From positions 1 to 41,691 of the forward strand of contig NZ_JBDIAQ010000016.1 in NCBI RefSeq assembly GCF_039812505.1: a stretch of DNA of 41,691 nt, read 5' to 3'. Under the pieces are notes generated by a model that was given only the letters and a program-made list of their open reading frames with translations, made no database searches and was not told the DNA's origin. Positions within the stretch are counted from its first letter, which is position 1. Every line of letters begins with the position of its first letter. Below, in pieces: positions 33,164 to 41,663 of the stretch. The position numbers and the translations under genes were made by a program. The DNA comes from Intrasporangium_A sp039812505. GTDB lineage: Bacteria; Actinomycetota; Actinomycetes; Actinomycetales; Dermatophilaceae.

Positions 33164-34162
33164 ATGAGCGCAGCCCCCGACACCCGATCGACAGTGCAGC
33201 ATTCCTCCTCGACAGTGCAGCACTCCCCCTCGACAGTGCAGCATTCCTCCTCGACAGTGCAGCATTCGTCGTCGACAGTGCAGCTTTCGTCGTCGACAGT
33301 GCACCTCGGGGACGAACTGCCTCCGGGGCTGGTCGAGCTTGCCGACGAGGTCGGCCGGCTGTTGCACGCCGCGACGCCCACCGGCCGGCTCGGGGTCGCC
33401 TTCTCCGGCGGGGTCGACTCCGGGCTGCTGCTCGCCCTGGCCGTGCGATACCTCGGCCCCGCCCGCGTCCTGGCCGTCATCGGGGTCTCCCCCAGCCTGG
33501 CCGCCGACGAGTTGCGCGCGGCCCGCGCGGTGGCCGCCGCCATCGGCGCGCCGGTCGTCGAGGTGGCGACCCACGAGGGCGACAACCCGCTCTACCGGGC
33601 CAACGGGCCGGACCGGTGCTTCCACTGCAAGGACGAGCTGTTCACCCGGATCTCCGACGAGGTGGCCGCAGCGCACGGGCTCGGCGCGGTCGCGTACGGG
33701 GAGAACGCCGACGACGCCCGACGCCCGGACCGGCCCGGAGCCAGGGCCGCGGCCAACCACGCGGTGCTGCGCCCACTCGCCGACGCGGGGCTGGCCAAGG
33801 CCGACGTGCGTGCGCTCGCCCGCGCGCTGGGCCTGCCCAACGCCGACAAGCCCGCGGCACCCTGCCTGGCCTCGCGCATCCCGCACTTCTCCCGGGTCGA
33901 GCCGGCCAAGCTCCGGCAGATCGAGGCGCTCGAGCGGGTCGTGCACGGGCTGGGCTTCCCCGACTGCCGCGTGCGCCACCACGGCGAGATCGCCCGGATC
34001 GAGCTGCCCGAGGACGACATCGCACGAGCCATGCAGCCCGGCAGCCGGGTCGCCCTGCAGCAGGCGGGCATCGCGGCCGGCTTCCGCTTCGTCGCCGTCG
34101 ACGTCGCCGGCATCCAATCGGGCGCCTTCACCCTGCCCCTGGTCGAGGCCGGACATGCCTGA
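33164..34162 (+). CDS. larE: LarE-like sulfur transferase with repeat-encoded N-terminus
   Basis: A 332-residue PP-loop ATPase that inserts sulfur into the pincer-cofactor precursor. The PP-loop SGGVDS is at residues 81-86. Cysteines C152 and C155 (CFHCK) and C234 (PCLASR) form a three-Cys set, as in LarE proteins that carry a [4Fe-4S] cluster, unlike the single sacrificial Cys of L. plantarum. PDCRVRHHGEIARIELPEDD is the C-terminal LarE signature. From the ATG at 33164, residues 9-49 are tandem STVQHSS heptads encoded by the 21-bp repeat array. Many in-frame GTGs exist inside the repeats, and a GTG at 33299 would give a normal-length protein. The start is therefore uncertain. It overlaps larB by eight bases. 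Confidence 0.88.
   Translation: MSAAPDTRSTVQHSSSTVQHSPSTVQHSSSTVQHSSSTVQLSSSTVHLGDELPPGLVELADEVGRLLHAATPTGRLGVAFSGGVDSGLLLALAVRYLGPARVLAVIGVSPSLAADELRAARAVAAAIGAPVVEVATHEGDNPLYRANGPDRCFHCKDELFTRISDEVAAAHGLGAVAYGENADDARRPDRPGARAAANHAVLRPLADAGLAKADVRALARALGLPNADKPAAPCLASRIPHFSRVEPAKLRQIEALERVVHGLGFPDCRVRHHGEIARIELPEDDIARAMQPGSRVALQQAGIAAGFRFVAVDVAGIQSGAFTLPLVEAGHA
33188..33303 (+). repeat. 21-bp-phased repeat array after gnd, overlapping the larE start
   Basis: Six exact copies of TCGACAGTGCA lie at 33188, 33209, 33230, 33251, 33272 and 33293, each 21 bp from the last. The intervening decamers are similar (GCATTCCTCC type). The array begins 65 bp after the gnd stop, reads in gnd's direction, and is in frame with larE, encoding STVQHSS-like heptads. 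Confidence 0.95.
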
Positions 34163-34910
34163 GGCACCGCCGCCGGCCCCGAGCGGGACGGATTCCGACG
34201 AACCCACGGCGGTGAGCGGCATACCGATCGATGTCGCGGACCTCGACGGGATCGCCGAGCTCGATCTCGGGCGTGCGGCCCGACGCGGCTTCCCCGAGGC
34301 GGTCTTCTGCGCGGGCAAGACGGTCGCCCAGGTCCGCGCGATCGCGGCCCGGCTCCGACGGGCCGTGGCAGCTCGAGAGACGAGCGGAGCTGTCCTGTTC
34401 ACCCGCGCCTCCGCCGAGCAGGCCGCCGCCATCCGGGAGGTGCTGCCCGAGGCGCTGCACGACGAGACCGCTCGGCTGCTCGCGTGGCCGCCGACCGCGC
34501 CCGAGCCGAGCGGCGGGCTCGTCGCGGTCTTCTGTGCCGGCACCTCGGACCTGCCGGTGGCGCGCGAGGCGCTGCTGACGCTGACCTACCTGGGCCGGCC
34601 GACCGAGCTCGCCGTCGACGTCGGCGTGGCCGGGCTGCACCGCATCCTGGACCGCATCGACCTGATCGACCGCGCCCGCGCGATCGTCGTCGTGGCCGGG
34701 ATGGACGGGGCGCTCGCGAGCGTCGTCGCCGGCCTGGCCCGTGCCCCGGTCGTGGCGGTGCCGACCTCGGTGGGGTACGGCGCCGCGTTCGGCGGACTGG
34801 CCCCGCTGCTGACGATGCTGAACGCGTGCGCACCCGGGGTCGGCGTGGTCAACATCGACAACGGGTACGGCGCCGGCCATCTCGCCGCCCAGATCGCGGC
34901 GCCGGCCTGA
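34155..34910 (+). CDS. larB: LarB, pyridinium-3,5-biscarboxylate mononucleotide synthase
   Basis: A 251-residue protein with a PurE-like C-terminal domain. LarB carboxylates and hydrolyses nicotinate adenine dinucleotide in the first step of nickel-pincer cofactor synthesis. Motifs are GFPEAVFCAGKT, VAVFCAGTSDLPVAREA, VAGMDGALASVVAGL, VPTSVGYGAAFGGLAPLL and the catalytic-Cys segment NACAPGVGVVNIDNGYGAG (C225, matching C221 of L. plantarum). The ATG at 34155 overlaps larE by eight bases, so both are translated from one message. The first 25 residues are Pro/Ser-rich and variable. After it the plus-strand run ends in a repeat array facing larC. Confidence 0.94.
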   Translation: MPEAPPPAPSGTDSDEPTAVSGIPIDVADLDGIAELDLGRAARRGFPEAVFCAGKTVAQVRAIAARLRRAVAARETSGAVLFTRASAEQAAAIREVLPEALHDETARLLAWPPTAPEPSGGLVAVFCAGTSDLPVAREALLTLTYLGRPTELAVDVGVAGLHRILDRIDLIDRARAIVVVAGMDGALASVVAGLARAPVVAVPTSVGYGAAFGGLAPLLTMLNACAPGVGVVNIDNGYGAGHLAAQIAAPA

Positions 34911-35090
34911 CTGGAGCTTCCGGCCGCCGAGGGCTGTCTGTCCGGAGGCTGTCCGAGAGGCTCTTTGCCTGTCCGTAGGACCCTCTACCCGTCTCAAGGC
35001 TCGCTGACGGTTCGAGCGCGAAGGGGAGCCCAGTCAGGTCGCACGTCATGTCGCGCCCTTGGACCGACCTGAGCACGAGGCCAGAACGTC

Positions 35091-35365
35091 CCTGCGACAT
35101 GACCCGTGACTTGCTCGGCCGCAGCAACACCCTGCGACATGACCCGTGACTTGGTTGGCGACCGGACCACGTCGGGCCAGGCCTGCGACATGACCCGCGA
35201 CCTGGCCGGCGACCGGACCACGTTGGGCCAGGCCTGCGACATGACCCGCGACCTGGCTGGCGACCGGACCACGTCGGGCCAGGCCTGCGACATGACCCGC
35301 GACTTGGCTGGAGACCGGACCACGTCGAGCCAGGCCTGCGACATGACCCGTGACCTGGCCGGCGA
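35091..35365 (+). repeat. 51-bp tandem repeat array between convergent larB and larC
   Basis: The motif CCTGCGACATGACCCG begins at 35091, 35131, 35182, 35233, 35284 and 35335. The last four steps are exactly 51 bp and the first is 40 bp. The unit also contains GGCGACCGGACCACGT and GGCCAGG. A reverse partial copy (GTCATGTCGCG) lies at 35045-35055. Because 51 is a multiple of three the array is open in frame, but codon context and lack of a ribosome site argue against a protein. The rest of 34911-35382 shows only short CTGTCCG repetitions and no gene. Confidence 0.92.
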
Positions 35366-35382
35366 CGGCGCGGGCGCCACCC

Positions 35383-36654
35383 TCAGTGCATCAGACCGGG
35401 CGGCACCTCGGCGTCGCTCACGAGACCGGCCTGAACGGCCGCTGCCCGGGCGGCGTCCAGCACGTCACGGACCGGACGACCGAGCGTCTCGGCCGCGGAC
35501 TCGACATCCCGGAACTCGGGTGTCGCCTGGACGACCCGCCCGTCGCGATGGGCCAGCTTGACGCCGATCTCGCGTCCCTCGACCTCGACCGTCACCCATC
35601 CCCGCGGCAGCTCCCAGCGCCGGACCTCGCTCTGCCGCAGGCCGATCGTGCTGGTCAGCGACAGGACGAGGTCGCGCAGCCCCGGCCCGTCGTCGGGGCG
35701 GGCGAGGACGGAGAGGACCTGGGCCGGGCGTCCGCGCTTCATGACGACCGGGGCGAGCCAGGCATCGGCTGCCCCGGCAGCGAGCAGCGCCTCGATGACC
35801 GTCGGCCACACCCGCGGGTCGAGGTCGTCGACGTTGGCCTCCAGCAGAGTCATCCACCGCTCGACGAGTCCGGGCGGCCCCCCGGCGGACGCAGAGCGGG
35901 CCGGCTCGTCGCCGGTCACCCGCTCTCCCAGGACCACCCGCACGACGTTGGCGCGCCCCTCGACCTCCCGGGTCCCGGCCCCGACACCGGTGCCGACCAG
36001 CCGCATCGCGGGCAGCGGGCGCTGCGCCGAGGCGAGAGTCGTCACGAGCGCCATCCCTGTCGGCGTCGCCAGCTCGCCCTGCCCTCCGGCCTCGACCTGC
36101 CATCCCCGCGCGAGCCCGACGACCGCCGGCACCGGCACCGGCAGGCGTCCGTGCGAACCGCGTACCCAGCCGCTGCCCACCGCGATCCGGCTCACGACGA
36201 CCTCGTCGACGCCGAGATCCTCCAGGCCGGCACAGACCCCCACGACGTCGGCGATCGAGTCCCACGAACCGACCTCGTGGAACTCGACCTCGTCGACCGC
36301 GACCCCGTGCGCGACCCCTTCGACCCGCGCCAAGGCCTCGAACGCCGCGAGCGCCCGGGAGGTCGTCCGCTCGGGCAGGTCGGCGCCCGCGATCCGAGCC
36401 CGGATCTCGGCCCACCGGCGGTGGTGCTGGTCCGGCGCGACGAGGCCCACGTGGGCCTGGGCAGCTCGCAGCCCGGCGCGCCGCGCCTCCGTCACGCTGA
36501 TCCGGACCGTGCCGGGGACCACCGCGTCGACCCACCGTTGGATCGCCCCGAGGTCGGCGCCGAGATCGAGCAGGGCACCGAGCAGCATGTCGCCGGCCAG
36601 CCCGGCCGACGCGTCGACCCAGGCGACGACACGTCCTCGGCCACGAGAGTGCAT
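35383..36654 (-). CDS. larC: LarC, nickel insertion protein for the pincer cofactor
   Basis: A 423-residue DUF111-family protein that inserts nickel into the pincer nucleotide in a CTP-dependent step. The start AWVDASAGLAGDMLLGALLDLGAD is the LarC signature, followed by VDEVEFHEVGSWDSIADVVGV, GELATPTGMALVTTLA, LLEANVDDLDPRVWPTVIEALLAAGAADAWL, and VLSLTSTIGLRQSEVRRWELPR. It is one continuous frame, unlike L. plantarum where larC1 and larC2 are joined by ribosomal frameshifting. The ATG at 36654 is chosen from homology; the upstream ribosome site is weak. It converges on larEB, so cofactor genes are made from two transcripts. Confidence 0.94.
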   Translation of the reverse strand: MHSRGRGRVVAWVDASAGLAGDMLLGALLDLGADLGAIQRWVDAVVPGTVRISVTEARRAGLRAAQAHVGLVAPDQHHRRWAEIRARIAGADLPERTTSRALAAFEALARVEGVAHGVAVDEVEFHEVGSWDSIADVVGVCAGLEDLGVDEVVVSRIAVGSGWVRGSHGRLPVPVPAVVGLARGWQVEAGGQGELATPTGMALVTTLASAQRPLPAMRLVGTGVGAGTREVEGRANVVRVVLGERVTGDEPARSASAGGPPGLVERWMTLLEANVDDLDPRVWPTVIEALLAAGAADAWLAPVVMKRGRPAQVLSVLARPDDGPGLRDLVLSLTSTIGLRQSEVRRWELPRGWVTVEVEGREIGVKLAHRDGRVVQATPEFRDVESAAETLGRPVRDVLDAARAAAVQAGLVSDAEVPPGLMH

Positions 36655-36692
36655 GTCCCACAGGCTAGCCAGGAGCCGAACCGAGGCTCGGG

Positions 36693-37379
36693 TCAGCTGC
36701 TCGCCCCGGCGGCGCCTGCCGCGACGACCGCCGCGACGACCGCTGCCTCGACCTCCTGGATCGCCGTGGCGACCGCTTGGCCGCCCCACTGCCCGGCACT
36801 GATCTCCTTGGCCCTGGCGGCGAGAACTCGCTTGTCCTGCTCGGGCAGGACCTTGCGCAACAGACCGGTCGCGCTGAGCAGCGAGACGAGGACGGCCGTG
36901 CGCGTGTCGGGCTCACCGGTCGCCCGCACCGCGTTTCGCAGACGCTCGACGATCTCCCGCTCGACCGCCGGGTCCTGCTCGCGCCAGACCTTCCGGTGGA
37001 AGACGCCGAGAACCGTCTGCTCGCCGCGTACGCCGACACCTGCCCCCTCGAGGCCGGCGAGGGTCGCCGCCTCGAGGTGACCCGCCCGGTCGCGCCAGCT
37101 GCGGCCACCGCCGATGCGCGCCACTGCGTCCTTGGGCGACCGGCCGTCTGCGCGAGCCAACGCCTCCTCGAGCTCGGGAGCGACGGCCCGACCGGTGGCG
37201 TGCAGCCGGGCGGACCGTCCGTCCCCCTCGAGGCGCAGCGCTTCCTGCAGGGTCAGCTCGGTGACGGCAGCGCCGGCCAGCCCGGCCTTCAGATGCGTGC
37301 TGTCGATGAGCGGCCGCCCGCTCCGGTCGTCGTGTGCCAGCAGCAGGAACTCGGCGTGCAGGGGCAGCCGGGACGTCAT
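36693..37379 (-). CDS. GPP34-family protein (GOLPH3/VPS74-like)
   Basis: A 228-residue, mainly helical protein. The start LPLHAEFLLLAHDDRSGRPLIDSTHLKAGLAGAAVTELTLQEAL is the GPP34 signature, and the later HRKVWREQDPAVEREIVERLRNAV and LSATGLLRKVLPEQDKRVLAARAKEI also match. In eukaryotes the family binds phosphoinositides and retains Golgi enzymes. The common actinobacterial members have no settled function. A C-terminal Ala/Val-rich stretch (EVEAAVVAAVVAAGAAGASS) may associate with membranes. It lies 38 bp upstream of larC in the same direction and may be co-transcribed with it, without an evident functional link. Confidence 0.87.
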   Translation of the reverse strand: MTSRLPLHAEFLLLAHDDRSGRPLIDSTHLKAGLAGAAVTELTLQEALRLEGDGRSARLHATGRAVAPELEEALARADGRSPKDAVARIGGGRSWRDRAGHLEAATLAGLEGAGVGVRGEQTVLGVFHRKVWREQDPAVEREIVERLRNAVRATGEPDTRTAVLVSLLSATGLLRKVLPEQDKRVLAARAKEISAGQWGGQAVATAIQEVEAAVVAAVVAAGAAGASS

Positions 37380-37398
37380 CCCCAGAGCGTAGGCGCAC

Positions 37399-37422
37399 CA
37401 GCGGCGGTATGCCGCGCCGCTG
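37399..37422. terminator. Hairpin after the hspR operon
   Basis: CAGCGGCG and CGCCGCTG form a perfect 8-bp stem around the loop GTATGCCG. It lies 42 bp beyond the hspR stop, just before the GPP34 start. The loop is a copy of the heptamer TATGCCG that is over-represented in the window. Confidence 0.6.
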
Positions 37423-37463
37423 TCGAACGGGAACGTCGACCGGCGGTCACCTGCGGCGAGCCG

Positions 37464-37934
37464 TCAGGACGATGCGCGCCGCCGGTCCGGTCGCCAGACG
37501 ACGAGTGCCTGGGAGTGGACCGGTCGAGGCGGGCGACGTCCCGGCGCCATGGCGACCACGTCGCCGCGTGCACCGGCCGCGAAGACCCGGCCGACCTGCA
37601 TCGCCGCGGCCTGGGCCGACTCGAGCTGCTCGGCGAGCTGCTGGACGTGGGAGCGCAGCGCCTCGACCTGCTGCTCGAGCTCGAGGATCCGTTGGATGCC
37701 GGCGAGCGAGACCCCCTCGTGGGAGAGACGCTGGACCTCGCGCAGCAGCTCGACGTCGCGGCTGCTGTAGCGTCGCCCGCCACCGCGGGTCCGCGAGGGC
37801 GTGACGATGCCCATCCGGTCGTACTGGCGCAGGGTCTGGGCGTGCATCCCGGCCAGCTGTGCCGCGACGGAGATGACGAAGACCGGGGTGTCGTCGCCGG
37901 GACCCGCGCCCAGGCCTACGCTCTGTCGTGCCAT
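37464..37934 (-). CDS. hspR: Heat-shock repressor HspR (MerR family)
   Basis: A 156-residue MerR-type regulator. The winged-helix region is FVISVAAQLAGMHAQTLRQYDRMGIVTPSRTRGGGRRYSSRDVELLREVQRL, followed by the dimerisation helix (GIQRILELEQQVEALRSHVQQLAEQLE). HspR, with DnaK as co-repressor, binds HAIR sites to repress the dnaK operon, clpB and other heat-shock genes in actinobacteria. It is the last gene of the dnaK-grpE-dnaJ-hspR operon, 44 bp after dnaJ. AGGAGGTG seven bases upstream fixes the ATG at 37934. A HAIR-like site is seen before clpB; the one expected before dnaK would lie outside the window. Confidence 0.95.
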   Translation of the reverse strand: MARQSVGLGAGPGDDTPVFVISVAAQLAGMHAQTLRQYDRMGIVTPSRTRGGGRRYSSRDVELLREVQRLSHEGVSLAGIQRILELEQQVEALRSHVQQLAEQLESAQAAAMQVGRVFAAGARGDVVAMAPGRRPPRPVHSQALVVWRPDRRRASS

Positions 37935-37978
37935 CCGTCTTCACCTCCTGGCTCTCATGATCCGCACGCCCGGGCCGC

Positions 37979-38977
37979 TCAGGTGCGCGCCTTGACGAAC
38001 AGCTCCGCGCGCGGGTCGAAGCCGTTCTCGGCCGCCGCCATCTTCTCGATCGCCGCACGCGCCTCGTCGGTCAGCCGCTGCGGGACCACGACCTGTACCT
38101 TGGCGAGCAGGTCCCCGGTCCGGTCGCCGTGCCGGACACCACGGCCCTTCAGCCGCAGCACGCGTCCGCTCGGTGTGCCCGCCGCCACCTTGACCTTGAC
38201 CGACTTGCCGTCGAGCGTCGGCACCGGCACGGTCGCGCCGAGCGCCGCCTCGGCGAAGGTCACCGGCAGGTCGACGGTGAGGTTGTCGCCGTCGCGCCCG
38301 AAGACGGGATGCGGGTCGACCGTCACCGTCAGGATGAGGTCGCCCTTGGGCGCCCCCGGGTCGCCGGTGCGGCCCTTGCCGCGCAGCTTGATCTTCTGGC
38401 CGTTGCGCACGCCGGCCGGGATCCGGACGTTGATCCGGCCCAGCTCGGGCGACTGGAGGGAGACGGTCGAGCCCTCGACGGCGTCGCGGAAGCCGATGTG
38501 GGTGGCAGCCTGGACGTCGGCGCCCGGCCGAGGGCCGCGGGGCGCGCCGAAGCCGCCGTACCCGGCTGCGCCCCCACCGCCGAACAGCCCGCCGAGCAGG
38601 TCCTCCAGGCCGGGCCCGGCCCCCTGCCCGCCGGTGCCGAAGCGCATGCCCTGGCCGCCGGTGCCGAAGGCGGAGAACAGGTCCTCGAAGCTGGCCCCGC
38701 CCGCGCCGCCGGGCCCACCGGCCGTGAAGCGCGCGCCGCCGTGGGCCATCGCCCGGATCGCGTCGTACTCCTTGCGCTGGTGGGGGTCGGACAGGACCGC
38801 GTAGGCCTCGCCGATCTCCTTGAAACGCTCCTCGGCCCGCGGGTCGCCCTGGTTCTGGTCAGGGTGCATCTTGCGGGCGAGCTTGCGGTAGGCCTTCTTG
38901 ATGGTCGCCTCGTCGGCGTCCTGCGGCACGCCGAGGATCGCGTAGAAGTCCTTCTCGAACCAGTCCTGGCTAGCCAT
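37979..38977 (-). CDS. dnaJ: DnaJ-type co-chaperone lacking the zinc finger
   Basis: A 332-residue J-protein that stimulates the DnaK ATPase. The J-domain occupies residues 9 to about 74 with HPD at 38-40. A Gly/Phe-rich linker follows (about 80-145), then the two C-terminal substrate-binding domains (PAGVRNGQKIKLRGKG, LPVTFAEAALGATVPVPTLDG, LKGRGVR). No CxxCxGxG repeats occur, so this is the type B (CbpA-like) form although it sits in the classical dnaK operon. The ATG at 38977 has AGGAGGTG upstream. A 13-bp perfect stem separates it from grpE. Confidence 0.95.
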   Translation of the reverse strand: MASQDWFEKDFYAILGVPQDADEATIKKAYRKLARKMHPDQNQGDPRAEERFKEIGEAYAVLSDPHQRKEYDAIRAMAHGGARFTAGGPGGAGGASFEDLFSAFGTGGQGMRFGTGGQGAGPGLEDLLGGLFGGGGAAGYGGFGAPRGPRPGADVQAATHIGFRDAVEGSTVSLQSPELGRINVRIPAGVRNGQKIKLRGKGRTGDPGAPKGDLILTVTVDPHPVFGRDGDNLTVDLPVTFAEAALGATVPVPTLDGKSVKVKVAAGTPSGRVLRLKGRGVRHGDRTGDLLAKVQVVVPQRLTDEARAAIEKMAAAENGFDPRAELFVKART

Positions 38978-39017
38978 TCCGGCGCACCTCCTCGTTACTG
39001 ATCACAGTCTCATGTAT

Positions 39018-39047
39018 GCCGCTGGGCCGGCTGCCCGGCCCAGCGGC
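39018..39047. terminator. Strong hairpin between grpE and dnaJ
   Basis: GCCGCTGGGCCGG at 39018-39030 pairs perfectly with CCGGCCCAGCGGC at 39035-39047, with a CTGC loop. It lies in the 77-bp gap between the grpE stop and the dnaJ start, inside the operon. There is no T-tract. It may attenuate transcription or protect the dnaK-grpE message. Confidence 0.75.
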
Positions 39048-39054
39048 ACGGCAC

Positions 39055-39758
39055 TCAGGCGGGGTCGGCGACCGAGACCCGCGCGGCCCGCACGAGCCGC
39101 TCGCCGTTGCGGTAGCCCGGCTGGAAGACCTGCACGACGGTCGTGTCGGTCGCTCCCTCCGGGACCTCGGCCTCGACGTGCATCAGGGCCTCGTGCACGT
39201 TGGGGTCGAACTCCTCGCCGACCTCGCCGACCCGCTCGATGCCGAACCGTCCGAGGGTCTCCTCGAGCTTGTCGGCGATCGCGGCGAAGGGGCCGTCCGC
39301 GAGGTCGCCCGCCTGCCGGGCGAAGTAGATGTCGTCCAGGACCGGCAGGAGCGCCTCGACGACACTGCTGACCGCGTTGGTGCGGATCAGCTCGCGGTCG
39401 CGGTCGACCCGCTTCTTGTAGTTGACGTACTCGGCCTGCAGGCGTTGCAGGTCGGCCAGCAGCGACGCGGCCATGTTGTCCTCCTCGGCCAGGTCGGCGG
39501 AGGAGGGCGCGTGGTCGTACTCATCCTCGCCGCCGGGCTCGGCCGACGCACCGGCGCCTCCGTCGGCGTAGAGCGGGCCCCGGCCGCCGGCAGCCGCATC
39601 CGGGGCGCCGGGGGTGCCGGCGCCCTCGGTCGCATCGGGACCGGTACCCGCGGCCGGGTCGGCACCTGCTCCCCCGGTCGCGGCCGGGCCGGCGCCCTCG
39701 GGGTCGCCCACCACGCGTGGGACCTCCCCTGCTGCGCTGGTCTCGGGGTCCATCTGGC

Positions 39759-39762
<4 letters not shown>
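39055..39762 (-). CDS. grpE: Nucleotide exchange factor GrpE
   Basis: A 235-residue GrpE, which releases ADP from DnaK. A long, disordered, Ala/Gly/Pro-rich N-terminus (about residues 1-80) precedes the coiled coil (MAASLLADLQRLQAEYVNYKKRVDRDRE) and the C-terminal beta domain, with FGIERVGEVGEEFDPNVHEALM and VVQVFQPGYRNGERLVRAARV. The GTG at 39762 overlaps the dnaK stop by four bases; AGGAAG lies just upstream inside dnaK. An in-frame ATG three codons later is possible. The order dnaK-grpE is the standard actinobacterial one. Confidence 0.96.

Positions 39763-41663
<1,901 letters not shown>

Noticed and set aside
32198..34162. A 654-codon frame that would fuse part of gnd in another frame to LarE.
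   Set aside because: The upstream part overlaps gnd out of frame; LarE homology starts after 33299.
35091..35365. CRISPR array.
   Set aside because: The sequence between repeats is itself repeated, so there are no unique spacers, and no cas genes are present.
35106..35561. A protein made of repeated CDMTRDLAGDRTTSGQA units.
   Set aside because: It is an in-frame reading of the 51-bp DNA array, without a ribosome site, and runs into antisense larC.
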